Assembly (NCBI RefSeq): GCF_024347455.1 | Contig: NZ_AP025483.1 | Location: 186,001 to 250,000 of the forward strand | Source of the DNA: Vibrio echinoideorum | GTDB lineage: Bacteria; Pseudomonadota; Gammaproteobacteria; Enterobacterales; Vibrionaceae | Reading direction: 5' to 3' | Length of the DNA: 64,000 bases | In this document: positions 19,231 to 28,352 of the stretch, in pieces | How positions within the stretch are numbered: position 1 is the first letter of the stretch | Layout: every line of letters starts with the position of its first letter | Translations under genes and position numbers: made by a program | Notes under the pieces: model-generated | The model's input: only the letters and a program-made list of their open reading frames with translations | What the model was told of the DNA's origin: nothing | Databases searched by the model: none

Positions 19231-20616
19231 CTAGCCTGCGATTCCACCCTGCGTCAGTGTGGTTGGATCAAGAAGCTTGCTGAGCTCTTCTCGGCTAAGG
19301 TCGGTTTCTCTTTCCGCAACATCAAGAATCGGTAAGCCTTCTTTGTAAGCCTTCTTGGCAATATCCGCCGCTTTGAGGTAACCAATTACAGGGTTTAGGG
19401 CTGTCACGAGAATTGGATTCTTTGACAGCGCCAAGTCGAGATTGTCTTGGCGTACCGTGAAGGTGGCAATCGCTTTGTCAGCTAATGCGACAGAGCTGTT
19501 TGCCAACAATTCAATACTTTCTAACGCGTTATGAGCAATCACCGGCAACATCACATTCAGTTGGAAGTTACCCGATTGTCCAGCCACCGTAATGGTGGTG
19601 TCATTGCCAATCACTTGTGCTGCCGCCATTGCAGCTGCCTCTGGAATCACAGGGTTTACTTTTCCGGGCATGATCGATGAACCTGGCTGTAGAGCCTGCA
19701 ATTCAATTTCACCTAAGCCAGCCAGCGGTCCGGAGTTCATCCAACGAAGATCGTTTGAGATCTTCATGATCGCAACTGCTGCAGTTTTAAGCTGACCAGA
19801 CAATGCAACGATCGCGTCTTGGCTGCTGAGGTTAAAAAAGAAGTTTTCACTCGAGGTAAAACTGATCTTTGTTGTTTGAGACAGGTTACTCGCAAATTTA
19901 TCGGCAAAACGTGGGTCAGCATTTATCCCTGTACCGACTGCGGTTCCGCCTTGAGCTAAAGCCTTAATAGCTGGCAAGCTGCTTTCTATCGATTGCTTGG
20001 CGTGTTCAATTTGAAATTTCCAACCACCAAGTTCCTGTGCAAAGGTAATTGGCATTGCATCCATTAGGTGGGTACGACCGTTTTTTACTATTTCAGCAAG
20101 CTCTTGTTGCTTAACGGCAAGCGATTCAGAAAGGTGAGTTAATGCAGGTAACAGCTTATTTTCGACCATCAAAGCCACACTGACTTGAATGGCGGTTGGC
20201 ACTACATCGTTACTGCTTTGACCCATGTTGACGTGATCATTAGGGTTCACGTCGCCTTGCAAGCTTCTTGAAGCGAGCGTGGCAATGACTTCATTGGCAT
20301 TCATGTTAGAGCTGGTGCCCGAGCCGGTTTGGTAAACATCAATAGGGAATTGCTCGAGGTGTTTACCCTCAATGATCTCTTGGCTGGCTTCGGCAATCGC
20401 GTTGGCAATATCACCTTCTAACAAGCCTAACTGAGCATTGGTATCGGCAGCGGCCTGCTTAATTAATGCCAGTGCTTGAATGAAATTGGTTGGCATCTTA
20501 TGGGAGCTAAAAGCGAAGTTATCCGCAGCACGTTGAGTTTGTGCCTGGTATAGCGCATCAGCAGGGACTTTAACTTCGCCCATGCTGTCTTTTTCAATTC
20601 GAAATTGTAGGGTCAT
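19231..20616 (-). CDS. fumC: Class II (iron-independent) fumarate hydratase
   Basis: FumC interconverts fumarate and malate without an iron-sulfur cluster. The 461 residues show TGSGTSSNMNANE (97-109), NDHVNMGQSSND (126-137) and the superfamily signature GSSIMPGKVNP (312-322). The FagA-like gene ends 12 nt upstream, and a perfect Fur-type palindrome lies ahead of that gene. Expression is therefore probably raised when iron is scarce, replacing iron-dependent fumarase. A fumC-fagA linkage under Fur control is known in Pseudomonas. The protein differs from the aspartase at 38.8 kb, which carries [11 protein letters not shown]. Confidence 0.96.
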   Translation of the reverse strand: MTLQFRIEKDSMGEVKVPADALYQAQTQRAADNFAFSSHKMPTNFIQALALIKQAAADTNAQLGLLEGDIANAIAEASQEIIEGKHLEQFPIDVYQTGSGTSSNMNANEVIATLASRSLQGDVNPNDHVNMGQSSNDVVPTAIQVSVALMVENKLLPALTHLSESLAVKQQELAEIVKNGRTHLMDAMPITFAQELGGWKFQIEHAKQSIESSLPAIKALAQGGTAVGTGINADPRFADKFASNLSQTTKISFTSSENFFFNLSSQDAIVALSGQLKTAAVAIMKISNDLRWMNSGPLAGLGEIELQALQPGSSIMPGKVNPVIPEAAAMAAAQVIGNDTTITVAGQSGNFQLNVMLPVIAHNALESIELLANSSVALADKAIATFTVRQDNLDLALSKNPILVTALNPVIGYLKAADIAKKAYKEGLPILDVAERETDLSREELSKLLDPTTLTQGGIAG

Positions 20617-20628
20617 GTTCTATCCTTG

Positions 20629-21021
20629 TTAGCCAAGTGGAGCTTGGACTTGTTGTAGTGTTTGGCTGAGATTCAAAAAACGCGCTTGGCCTTGAGGTTG
20701 CTGGCAGTAGTGGCGTTTCAGATAAAATAGTGGTGAGTGAATAGAGTCTAGGCAGATATGACGAAAGGCGAAACTGCGGTCAGGGGACTCGATAGCTTCA
20801 ATTAAGTGGAAGAAAGTTTGGCGTAGGTACAGTTCACACAACAAGATATTTTCTTGGGCGGCGTGCTTTTCATAATAAGCCGAAAGCGTCAGTGCGCATT
20901 CGATATAGTCTCGAATTACCGTGGGTTCGTTGCCTTGAAGTTGCTTTGGTGAAGTAAAGCGATCCTGTGCCTTGTAAAACCTCGAATAGAGTACCTGTTG
21001 CTCTTTCATCATCATCTGCAT
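20629..21021 (-). CDS. FagA-like small protein (Fur-associated)
   Basis: The 130-residue soluble protein has no catalytic motif that I recognise. Its helical, Leu/Tyr/Gln-rich sequence and the C-terminal pattern FRHICLDSIHSPLFYLKRHY resemble FagA, the Fur-associated protein of unknown function encoded in the Pseudomonas fumC-sodA locus. Position supports this: fumC follows 12 nt later and a perfect 7-1-7 Fur palindrome (21040-21054) lies 19 nt ahead of the start. Several ATGs cluster at the start; the one at 21015 has slightly better spacing from AAAGAG. It may also be just a conserved Vibrio hypothetical protein. Similarity was judged by eye only. Confidence 0.6.
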   Translation of the reverse strand: MQMMMKEQQVLYSRFYKAQDRFTSPKQLQGNEPTVIRDYIECALTLSAYYEKHAAQENILLCELYLRQTFFHLIEAIESPDRSFAFRHICLDSIHSPLFYLKRHYCQQPQGQARFLNLSQTLQQVQAPLG

Positions 21022-21039
21022 CTCTTTATTGGATGTTAA

Positions 21040-21054
21040 TGATAATTATTATCA
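21040..21054. promoter_or_regulatory. Fur box upstream of the FagA-like gene and fumC
   Basis: TGATAAT-T-ATTATCA is a perfect 7-1-7 inverted repeat identical to the core Fur consensus. It overlaps a plausible -10 region (TTGTTT -35, 16 nt, TAATAA) on the minus strand, so iron-loaded Fur should block transcription. Confidence 0.85.
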
Positions 21055-21079
21055 AATGATATTTTAAAAACAACCCTTT

Positions 21080-21112
21080 CTTTTGTCTTTTTATAAAATT
21101 AAAGGACAAAAG
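21080..21112. repeat. Inverted repeat upstream of the Fur-regulated promoter
   Basis: CTTTTGTC (21080-21087) and GACAAAAG (21105-21112) are perfect 8-bp arms, with partial pairing inside. It lies between the actP terminator and the Fur box. Its role is unknown. Confidence 0.4.
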
Positions 21113-21146
21113 AAAAAGCCGATACATAAATAATGTATCGGCTTTC
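21113..21146 (-). terminator. Terminator after the actP-like gene
   Basis: AAGCCGATACAT pairs with ATGTATCGGCTT around TATTT on the minus strand, followed by TTTTTC. Confidence 0.82.
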
Positions 21147-21235
21147 TGGAATCAGTACCTAATCCCTACAATGTAAGTACAGACTCATTTTATTTTCTAG
21201 CTGCTTACTGTCTTAGTTATTAAGTAGTGAGCGGC

Positions 21236-22939
21236 TTAGTGGTCGTGAGCTTCACCAGCACCTTTAGGGTAACGGATAGACTCAACCATCTCTTGTACAT
21301 CTTCTGGTACTTCAGCTGTCACTTTATTCACTGCAATTGATACGATGAAGTTTAGACACATACCTAGCGTACCAATGCCTTCTGGGCTGATACCAAACCA
21401 CCAGTTTTCAGGTGTGCTTGCTGCTGGGTTAATGAACTTGAAGTAGATGATGTAGCTTGCTGTGAAGGCAATGCCTGACAACATACCTGCAATTGCGCCT
21501 TCCTTGTTCATCTTCTTGTAGAAGATACCTAGGATAATGGCAGGGAAGAAGGATGCTGCGGCTAGGCCGAAGGCAAACGCGACTACCTGTGCTACGAAAC
21601 CTGGTGGATTAATACCTAAGTAACCCGCACCAACAATCGCGACCATGGCTGCCAAACGAGCGGCTAATAGCTCCTGCTTGTCGGTCATATTTGGTTTAAA
21701 GCCTTTCTTCAACAAGTCATGTGAAATCGACGTTGAGATGACCAATAGTAGACCTGCGGCTGTTGATAGTGCAGCGGCTAAGCCACCGGCAGCAAGTAGT
21801 GCGACAACCCAGTTTGGTAGTTTAGCTAGCTCTGGCGAAGCCAGTACGATGATGTCACGGTTAATTTTCATCTCGTTGCGTTCATCGCCCGAGTAGAACA
21901 TTTTGCCATCGCCGTTCTTATCTTCCCAGCCTACTAGACCCGTGCTTTCCCAGTTTTTATACCAGCTTGGTGCGTCTGCTGCGGCGACACCTTGCATATC
22001 TGGGCCGTTAATTGTTTCGATCATGTTTACACGAGCGAATGCTGCAACGCCTGGTGCTGTTGTGTATAGCAATGAGATGAACAGTAGTGCCCAACCCGCT
22101 GAGATACGAGCATCACGTACTCTTGGTACTGTGAAGAAACGAATGATTACATGTGGAAGACCCGCAGTACCAACCATTAGAGCCGCACAGATGAAGAATA
22201 CATCCACCATGCTCTTGTTACCTTCGGTATAGGCGGTAAATCCGAGCTCTTCAGTTAGGCCATCCAGTTTATCAAGTAAGTAAACATCGGTGCCGGATAG
22301 TGTTGAACCCATACCAACTTGTGGAAGCGGGTTACCTGTCATCATGATCGAAGTAAAGATTGCTGGAACAAGGAAGGCGAAAATGAGGACACAGAATTGA
22401 GCTACCTGCGTATAAGTGATGCCTTTCATGCCACCGAGTACTGCGTAGAAGAACACAATACCCATACCAATAACGATACCTAGGTTAATATCAACTTCTA
22501 GGAAACGAGAGAATACAACGCCCACACCACGCATCTGGCCTGCAACGTACGTAAACGATACGAAGATTGCACAGAATACCGCTACCATACGTGCTGTTTT
22601 CGAGTAGTAACGTTCACCGATGAAATCAGGAACTGTAAACTGACCGAACTTACGTAGGTAAGGTGCTAAACATAGTGCAAGTAGTACATAACCACCTGTC
22701 CAACCCATAAGGTAAACCGCACCGTCGTAACCAACGAATGAGATGATACCTGCCATTGAGATAAACGATGCTGCCGACATCCAGTCAGCGGCTGTGGCCA
22801 TGCCATTTGCTACTGGGTGAACACCACCACCAGCTACGTAGAACTCACTGGTTGTTCCAGCGCGAGCCCAGATTGCGATGCCGATATATACTGCAAAAGT
22901 AATACCGACGAGAATAAACGTCCAAGTTTGAATATCCAT
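21236..22939 (-). CDS. actP: Sodium:solute symporter large subunit, acetate permease-like (VC_2705 type)
   Basis: This 567-residue inner-membrane protein has about 13 hydrophobic segments and typical SSS features such as the N-terminal FYVAGGGVHPVANGMATAADWMSAASF. The gene before it encodes a small DUF4212 subunit (10 nt gap), the hallmark of the VC_2705 subfamily; E. coli ActP instead pairs with the DUF485 protein YjcH. In Vibrio it is treated as the acetate permease and as part of the CrbS/CrbR regulon. A loop with NWESTGLVGWEDKNGDGKMF near residues 330-350 is probably soluble. Acetate as substrate is inferred from context, not from residues. Confidence 0.87.
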   Translation of the reverse strand: MDIQTWTFILVGITFAVYIGIAIWARAGTTSEFYVAGGGVHPVANGMATAADWMSAASFISMAGIISFVGYDGAVYLMGWTGGYVLLALCLAPYLRKFGQFTVPDFIGERYYSKTARMVAVFCAIFVSFTYVAGQMRGVGVVFSRFLEVDINLGIVIGMGIVFFYAVLGGMKGITYTQVAQFCVLIFAFLVPAIFTSIMMTGNPLPQVGMGSTLSGTDVYLLDKLDGLTEELGFTAYTEGNKSMVDVFFICAALMVGTAGLPHVIIRFFTVPRVRDARISAGWALLFISLLYTTAPGVAAFARVNMIETINGPDMQGVAAADAPSWYKNWESTGLVGWEDKNGDGKMFYSGDERNEMKINRDIIVLASPELAKLPNWVVALLAAGGLAAALSTAAGLLLVISTSISHDLLKKGFKPNMTDKQELLAARLAAMVAIVGAGYLGINPPGFVAQVVAFAFGLAAASFFPAIILGIFYKKMNKEGAIAGMLSGIAFTASYIIYFKFINPAASTPENWWFGISPEGIGTLGMCLNFIVSIAVNKVTAEVPEDVQEMVESIRYPKGAGEAHDH

Positions 22940-22949
22940 GTTCTAGCCT

Positions 22950-23216
22950 CTAGTCTTCCTGTACGTTGTATTTTTTGTCCAGCTTATTCATGCGAACAAC
23001 GTAAATAAATATCAACGCCACGAAGGTATAAATTGAACCTTGTTGAGCGAACCAAAAACCTAGCTTAAATCCGCCAAATTGAATGGTATTTAAAACATCT
23101 ACAAATAAGATGCCAGCGCCATAAGACACTACAAACCACACTGCGAGTAGTGTGCCCATTATTCCCAAGTTTTCCTTCCAGTAGGCTTGAGCATGTTCTG
23201 TTGATTCGAACGCCAT
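22950..23216 (-). CDS. DUF4212 small subunit of the sodium:solute symporter
   Basis: The 88-residue protein has two hydrophobic helices (about 17-40 and 52-75) and a charged tail ending KKYNVQED. It matches the small subunit that accompanies VC_2705-type SSS transporters. The ATG at 23216 is chosen because AAGGAG lies just upstream and the sequence MAFESTEHAQAYWKENLG is the expected N-terminus; an upstream extension to 23324 is not conserved. It is translated directly ahead of the large subunit, 10 nt away. It is presumably needed for assembly or stability of the symporter; no catalytic role is known. Confidence 0.88.
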   Translation of the reverse strand: MAFESTEHAQAYWKENLGIMGTLLAVWFVVSYGAGILFVDVLNTIQFGGFKLGFWFAQQGSIYTFVALIFIYVVRMNKLDKKYNVQED

Positions 23217-23232
23217 TGCCTTCTCCTTTATT

Positions 23233-23268
23233 CCGTTTTCGTAGAAACCGTTTTTGTGAAACCGTTTT
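23233..23268 (-). repeat. Triple CCGTTTT repeat in the symporter 5' leader
   Basis: CCGTTTT occurs at 23233, 23248 and 23262, with GAAACCGTTTT complete in the last two copies (23244-23254 and 23258-23268). The 14-15 bp spacing places them just upstream of the DUF4212 ribosome-binding site. Confidence 0.6.
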
Positions 23269-23353
23269 GTAAAATAGCGTGTTAACGTAATGTTACGATT
23301 TAGAATGTAGCAAGGATAAGTCAAGGGATCTGTGCAACTTTAGTCGGGATGGT

Positions 23354-23365
23354 ATTAGCGCTAAT
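23354..23365. promoter_or_regulatory. 12-bp palindrome upstream of the symporter operon
   Basis: ATTAGCGCTAAT is a perfect palindrome about 140 nt ahead of the DUF4212 start. It could be a protein-binding site, but I did not find it ahead of acs, so a CrbR assignment is not supported. Confidence 0.35.
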
Positions 23366-23590
23366 GTACTGAAATATGGGAGCTAGGAGACATAACCATA
23401 GAAAAATGTGATGTTACAATGTTGTTAAATTAGCCAAAGGTCTAACAAAAAGGGATGAATTAGACTGCGAGTCATAAAATTTAACAACTAAATGACCGAG
23501 AAACGGTATTTAGCCCTGCTTATGACACGAAGCGAAACATAAGTTTGTTATAGTAACTACGGCACTTTCACCGACCGTGCCTTGCTAAAC

Positions 23591-23631
23591 GGCAGAAGAT
23601 CAACAAGCTAGTGGCAAAAGATCAACAGGCT
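23591..23631 (+). repeat. Two 19-bp direct repeats 22 bp apart before nhaP2
   Basis: GGCAGAAGATCAACAAGCT (23591-23609) and GGCAAAAGATCAACAGGCT (23613-23631) match at 17 of 19 positions. The 22-bp period is about two helical turns, so a regulator could bind both copies on one face of the DNA. They lie 34 nt before the nhaP2 start. Confidence 0.65.
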
Positions 23632-23664
23632 TAAAGCTCGGATTTTATTCTTTGGGGGAACGAA

Positions 23665-25416
23665 TTGGACGCAATAACCATTAACCACTTATTTTTGACT
23701 GGTGCTGTATTAATCGCCATCAGTGTGCTTTTCTCGCAAGTGTCCTCTCGATTGGGCGTTCCGATTCTTTTGATCTTTTTGTTCGTTGGTATGTTGGCGG
23801 GCGAAGATGGCCCTGGTGGCATTAATTTCGATGATTACTCATTAACCTACTTGGTGAGTAACCTTGCGCTTGCCGTGATTCTGTTGGATGGCGGTATGCG
23901 AACCAAGGTGGCGAGCTTCAAGGTTGCTTTCTGGCCTTCGCTCTCGCTGGCGACGATAGGCGTCGCATGTACCGCAACTCTAACGGGCTTAATGGCTGCT
24001 TGGCTGTTTGACCTATCACTGATGCAGGGCATTTTGGTTGGGGCGATTGTTGGTTCAACCGATGCGGCAGCGGTATTTTCTTTGCTGAAAGGGCAGAGCC
24101 TCAATGAACGTGTTGGTTCAACGCTAGAGATCGAATCCGGTACCAACGACCCTATGGCTGTCTTCCTGACCGTCACTTTAATCGCGCTGCTGGGCAACCC
24201 TGATGCTGAGATGGGAATGAATTTCCTACTGCAAAGCTTTGCTATGCAGTTTGGTATCGGCACGCTTGTCGGAATCGGTGGCGGTTGGGTTTTGTGGAGC
24301 TTAATCAATCGAGTGCAACTGGCTGATGGCCTTTACTCCATTCTGGTACTTAGCGGTGGCGTCGCTCTGTTTGCGTTCTCTAACATGCTGGGCGGTAGCG
24401 GCATCTTATCGATCTATCTAGTGGGTCTGTTCATTGGTAATCGCCCAACGCGCTCTCGACACTCTATTCTTAATGTCCTTGACGGTATGACGTGGTTAAG
24501 TCAAATCGTGATGTTCTTGGTGTTGGGTTTATTGGTTACGCCATCGACGTTGATGGACATTGCACTTCCTGCGTTAGCACTGGCCTTCGGTATGATTTTG
24601 TTTGCTCGTCCATTGTCTGTTTGGTTGGGTTTACTGCCGTTTAGAAGCTTTACCACCAAGGAGCGTTGGTTTGTTTCTTGGGTGGGTTTGCGTGGCGCTG
24701 TGCCGATCATTTTGGCGGTTTTTCCGATGATGGCAGGCCTGCCTAATGCTCAGTTGTACTTCAATATCGCCTTCTTCGTGGTTATGGTTTCGCTGATTGT
24801 TCAGGGCGGCAGTTTAATGAAAGTCGCGAGACTCGCTAAAGTGACCTTACCACCAACGCCGACACCGATTTCTCGTACCGGCATTGAGATTTACCCTACC
24901 AGTGAGTGGGAGATGTTTGTCTATAAGTTGAAAGAGGACAAGTGGTGTATTGGCGAACCGCTTAAGCGCTTGTCTATGCCAGAAGGGACGCGAATTACCG
25001 CACTATTTAGAAAAGATGCCTTGCTCCACCCATCGGGTAGTACCGTGTTAGAGGCGAACGATATTCTCTGTGTACTTGGTCAAGATAAAGACCTAGACAG
25101 TTTAAGTGAGCTATTCAGTGAGGCACCTTTAGCCGAAGACGCCGCACGATTCTTTGGTGATTTCTTCCTTGATGTTGGGCTATCAATTTCTGCAGTCAGT
25201 GATTGTTATGGCATTGAACTGGGCTCGGAAGAAGAACGAAAAATGACGCTAAAACAATTGGTTGACCAAGAGCTTGGAGCGCATCCTGTATTAGGTGATA
25301 GCTTCGAATGGTATGACATCAATTGGGTGGTGGCAGAGATAGATGATCATAAAGTCGTCAAGCTGGGTTTATGTTTACCCAAGACGACTTTAGAAGAGGA
25401 TGTGAGTGAAGCTTAA
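23665..25416 (+). CDS. nhaP2: Cation (K+)/proton antiporter NhaP2/CvrA
   Basis: This CPA1-family antiporter exchanges cytoplasmic K+ (in V. cholerae also Na+) for protons. The 583 residues comprise a membrane domain of about 12-13 segments (1-390) with [14 protein letters not shown] and the conserved [14 protein letters not shown], then an RCK_C/TrkA-C-like domain (about 405-480) and a C-terminal transporter-associated domain (about 490-575). The start is TTG, supported by GGGGGAA upstream and the N-terminus [22 protein letters not shown]. It is flanked by the acetate symporter operon and crbR. Its stop overlaps the convergent crbR stop by 4 nt, so the two transcripts overlap. Confidence 0.9.
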   Translation: MDAITINHLFLTGAVLIAISVLFSQVSSRLGVPILLIFLFVGMLAGEDGPGGINFDDYSLTYLVSNLALAVILLDGGMRTKVASFKVAFWPSLSLATIGVACTATLTGLMAAWLFDLSLMQGILVGAIVGSTDAAAVFSLLKGQSLNERVGSTLEIESGTNDPMAVFLTVTLIALLGNPDAEMGMNFLLQSFAMQFGIGTLVGIGGGWVLWSLINRVQLADGLYSILVLSGGVALFAFSNMLGGSGILSIYLVGLFIGNRPTRSRHSILNVLDGMTWLSQIVMFLVLGLLVTPSTLMDIALPALALAFGMILFARPLSVWLGLLPFRSFTTKERWFVSWVGLRGAVPIILAVFPMMAGLPNAQLYFNIAFFVVMVSLIVQGGSLMKVARLAKVTLPPTPTPISRTGIEIYPTSEWEMFVYKLKEDKWCIGEPLKRLSMPEGTRITALFRKDALLHPSGSTVLEANDILCVLGQDKDLDSLSELFSEAPLAEDAARFFGDFFLDVGLSISAVSDCYGIELGSEEERKMTLKQLVDQELGAHPVLGDSFEWYDINWVVAEIDDHKVVKLGLCLPKTTLEEDVSEA

Positions 25417-26051
25417 TTGTGGACTTCTTGTAGCAAGATAACCGCTTGAGTTCTGTTTTTCACATCCAGTTTACGGAAGATGGCCGTCATATGCGCTTTG
25501 ATGGTCGCTTCCGAAACGTTCAATTCATACGCAATTTGCTTGTTAAGTAGGCCGTCAGAAAGCATTCCCAAGACCTTATATTGCTGAGGCGTCAGTGAGG
25601 AAAGTTTTTCTGCAAGGTCGTTGCAGGCGGCATTATTGGTGATCAATCCTTCAGGAAAGAACGGGTCGCCATTCAGCACTTGATTGAGCGCGCTCACCAA
25701 TTCACGCATATCACTCGACTTAGGAATAAAGCCAAAAGCACCATGACTTTTAACTTGGCTGACAACGCTAGCATCCTCGCTGGCTGATATAACCACAATC
25801 GGTAAATCTGGATATTCAGCGCGTAGCTGAATCAAGCCTGACATACCATTCGCGCCCGGCATTTTTAGGTCGAGAAGCAATAGGTCGGGTTCGTCTTCTT
25901 TTTTCAGTAGGGTAAGTAAGGCATCGAGAGAATCGGCCTCAAGCAGATTCGCACCGCTGATCGCCATGTGTACTGACTGAAACAGGGCGTTACGAAAGAG
26001 AGGGTGGTCATCGGCAATGATGATGGTATAGGTCGAGTCCATGACGTTCAT
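25413..26051 (-). CDS. crbR: LuxR/NarL-type response regulator CrbR
   Basis: CrbR is the DNA-binding partner of CrbS and activates acs in vibrios. The 212 residues hold a receiver domain with D14/D15, phospho-acceptor D61 ([10 protein letters not shown]), S89 and K111, and a C-terminal LuxR helix-turn-helix (about 150-212) with [20 protein letters not shown]. In this window the kinase gene lies about 6.3 kb away, on the far side of fumC and actP. Its 3' end overlaps that of nhaP2 by 4 nt in convergent orientation. It may start at the first ATG or four codons later. The name rests on locus context plus architecture. Confidence 0.85.
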   Translation of the reverse strand: MNVMDSTYTIIIADDHPLFRNALFQSVHMAISGANLLEADSLDALLTLLKKEDEPDLLLLDLKMPGANGMSGLIQLRAEYPDLPIVVISASEDASVVSQVKSHGAFGFIPKSSDMRELVSALNQVLNGDPFFPEGLITNNAACNDLAEKLSSLTPQQYKVLGMLSDGLLNKQIAYELNVSEATIKAHMTAIFRKLDVKNRTQAVILLQEVHN

Positions 26052-26177
26052 ACTTTTAACAATTTAGTTAATATTTATTATCATCCTGATTGAGTATGTG
26101 GACAATATTTATGCATTAAAAGTCTGAACCATATCGACTTTTATTCCCAGAATAAGAAACCGTTGCTTTCAATAACA

Positions 26178-26227
26178 CAAAAGCCGCGTAATCATCTCAC
26201 TTAGGGAGAAGATTACGCGGCTTTCAG
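26178..26227 (-). terminator. Long-stem terminator after dsbD
   Basis: AAAGCCGCGTAATC and GATTACGCGGCTTT are perfect 14-bp arms with a 17-nt partly paired loop. TTTTG follows on the minus strand. It also separates dsbD from crbR. Confidence 0.8.
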
Positions 26228-26294
26228 ATTTACTCTATATAACTGAATAGCTTAGAAACTGTCAGTTACTGTTGTCGCTGCTGTTATAACAAGC

Positions 26295-28193
26295 TTATAG
26301 CTGGTGGTCTTGCATGTGTTTTAAGAATAAATCAGCTGGCATAAAACCGGTTACACGAGCATTTGGAACATGGTTACCCTCACCGTCCCAGAACTCAATG
26401 GTAGGTAAACCTAACACTTGTAATTGTTTAAGCAGTTCAATGTCTTGAGGCATGTTCTTGGTTACGTCTGCTTGAAGAAGCACAAAATCTGAAAGTTTAT
26501 TCTCGACATCGGCTTGATGGAAGGTGTACTTCTCGAACTCTTTACATGCCACACACCAATCTGCGTAGAAATCGAGCATCACAGGTTTCCCCAATTTTCT
26601 TGCTTCGATCAGCTGTATCTCTAGCTCTTCAACGGTGTTGATGCGTGCAAATTGGATCGGTTGCTCAACCACGATGTTATTTTCTGCAAACCAGTAATTC
26701 AATGCAGGTTGTGCTGAGGCAAACAACCCAAGCATCGCGATGATGCCAACAGCGCTCTGTTTCCAGCCGCCAAATGGCAGTGCATTCTTGCTGTGGTAAA
26801 GCCAGCCAAACGCAATGAAGCCCAATCCAGACCAAAGCACCGTTGCCCACAACTCAGGGATGATGCGTTCCAGCAGGAAGATAGGAGCAGCGAGCAAGAT
26901 AAAGCCGAATACGATTTTCACTTTATCCATCCAGTTACCCGCTTTCGGTAGTAACTTATTACCGAATACTGCGACCAAAATTAACGGTATTCCCATTCCC
27001 ATCGCGAGGGCGTATAAGGCAATCGCACCTGTAAACAAGTCACCACTTTGAGCGACATACAGTAGCGCGCCTGACAGCGGTGCTGTCGTACAAGGTGAGC
27101 ATACTAAACCAGAGATAGCACCCATAGCGAACACACCTAAGGTATTGCCACCTTGTTGTTTGTTGCTTTGGTTGTTGAGCCAGGTTTGGATACTGCTTGG
27201 TAGTTGCAGGTTATAAACACCGAACATCGACATGGCCAGAGCCACGAACAGAACGCTCAGCGCAATTAGCACGTAAGGATGTTGCATGGCTGCTTGGAAC
27301 TGCATGCCCGCAGAGGCAACCACTAAACCCAATAAGGTGTAAGTTAACGCCATGCCTTGCACATAGATGAAAGACAGCATCAGCGCACGACCTTGGCTGA
27401 GCTTGCCACCACCCAATACGATACCCGTTAGAATCGGATACATCGGCAGAACACACGGAGTAAAGGCTAAGCCAACACCGAGTGCTAAGAATAATAATGG
27501 AGTCCACCAACTGTCACCGAGCTTATCGGCTAAGCCTGCTTCTTTTGAAACGGGAGCATTGGTTTGTTGAGCGGTATTGCTTGCTGTGTCAGCTGTAGGA
27601 GAAGAGGGTTGTACTGAATTGTCAGCTTGAACCGCGACATCAGAAGAGCCTTGCGAGGCACCGCTTTTTTGCACATCACCACTGTTTTGTACATCACTGC
27701 TTTTTATCTCCCCAGGAATCGTCGCAGTAAACGGTTCAATGTCGATTACTCGAGTTTCTGGTGGGTAGCAGAATCCAGCGTCAGCACACCCCTGATATTT
27801 CACGATCAGCTGTGAACCATTTTGATAGTTCTGTAGAGGAACTTGCACGAATAACGGCTGAGTATAAATACTCACCTCACCAAAAAATTCATCTTGGTGT
27901 GGTTGGCCATCTTCCATTTCAACATCACCGATAGCGAGATTTTGGCCAGTGAACGAGAGGCTATGTTGATAGAGGTAGTAGCCTTCTTTTACTTGCCAGT
28001 CGAGAAGAACTTTGCCGTCTTGCTGGTAGTAATTGAAAGGGAAAGCTTGGTCTACAGGAACAAAGCCATTGTTATTGGCTCCGAAGCTTGGCTCGGCGTT
28101 GTTGTTTCCAAAAGCCGCGAAGGCTGGCTGAGTGAATAAGGAAACACAAACAAAAAGTAATGTGGCAAGTCGTCGCATACTGTCAGTCATCAA
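26295..28193 (-). CDS. dsbD: Thiol:disulfide interchange protein DsbD
   Basis: DsbD carries electrons from cytoplasmic thioredoxin across the inner membrane to periplasmic oxidoreductases. The 632 residues start with a signal peptide ending near QPAFA-A (26-28). The periplasmic alpha domain has C136 and C142 ([11 protein letters not shown]). A membrane beta domain of eight helices with [11 protein letters not shown] and [14 protein letters not shown] follows, then the thioredoxin-like gamma domain with C547 and C550 (DWCVACK). A Ser/Gln-rich low-complexity linker (about 165-220) joins the first two domains and is longer than usual. It has its own strong terminator. Confidence 0.96.
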   Translation of the reverse strand: MMTDSMRRLATLLFVCVSLFTQPAFAAFGNNNAEPSFGANNNGFVPVDQAFPFNYYQQDGKVLLDWQVKEGYYLYQHSLSFTGQNLAIGDVEMEDGQPHQDEFFGEVSIYTQPLFVQVPLQNYQNGSQLIVKYQGCADAGFCYPPETRVIDIEPFTATIPGEIKSSDVQNSGDVQKSGASQGSSDVAVQADNSVQPSSPTADTASNTAQQTNAPVSKEAGLADKLGDSWWTPLLFLALGVGLAFTPCVLPMYPILTGIVLGGGKLSQGRALMLSFIYVQGMALTYTLLGLVVASAGMQFQAAMQHPYVLIALSVLFVALAMSMFGVYNLQLPSSIQTWLNNQSNKQQGGNTLGVFAMGAISGLVCSPCTTAPLSGALLYVAQSGDLFTGAIALYALAMGMGIPLILVAVFGNKLLPKAGNWMDKVKIVFGFILLAAPIFLLERIIPELWATVLWSGLGFIAFGWLYHSKNALPFGGWKQSAVGIIAMLGLFASAQPALNYWFAENNIVVEQPIQFARINTVEELEIQLIEARKLGKPVMLDFYADWCVACKEFEKYTFHQADVENKLSDFVLLQADVTKNMPQDIELLKQLQVLGLPTIEFWDGEGNHVPNARVTGFMPADLFLKHMQDHQL

Positions 28194-28352
28194 AATGGAG
28201 TTAAAGGTATCTTAACTCAATCAGACCGTAATAGTTGGCTATTAGTTTCATCGACAAATAAATATCCCCTAAGGTGGGTGAGCCAATTTATTGAATAACA
28301 AACAGGTGGTGAGCTGCGCCACTGAAGTTATCAGCCCTTGTCGTTGAAACAT

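Larger units (their letters stand above)
23217..23664. other. Divergent regulatory region between the acetate symporter genes and nhaP2
   Basis: This 448-nt gap holds a three-fold GAAACCGTTTT-like repeat in the symporter leader (23233-23268), CGTAA-TG-TTACG (23286-23297), a possible TTGACT -35 on the minus strand near 23320, the palindrome ATTAGCGCTAAT (23354-23365) and two direct repeats before nhaP2 (23591-23631). No gene is apparent. CrbR presumably acts on the left part, but which element it reads is unknown. Confidence 0.55.

Noticed and set aside
23217..23324. 36-residue upstream extension of the DUF4212 gene
   Set aside because: A strong AAGGAG precedes the internal ATG at 23216 and the extension consists of repeat and promoter sequence.
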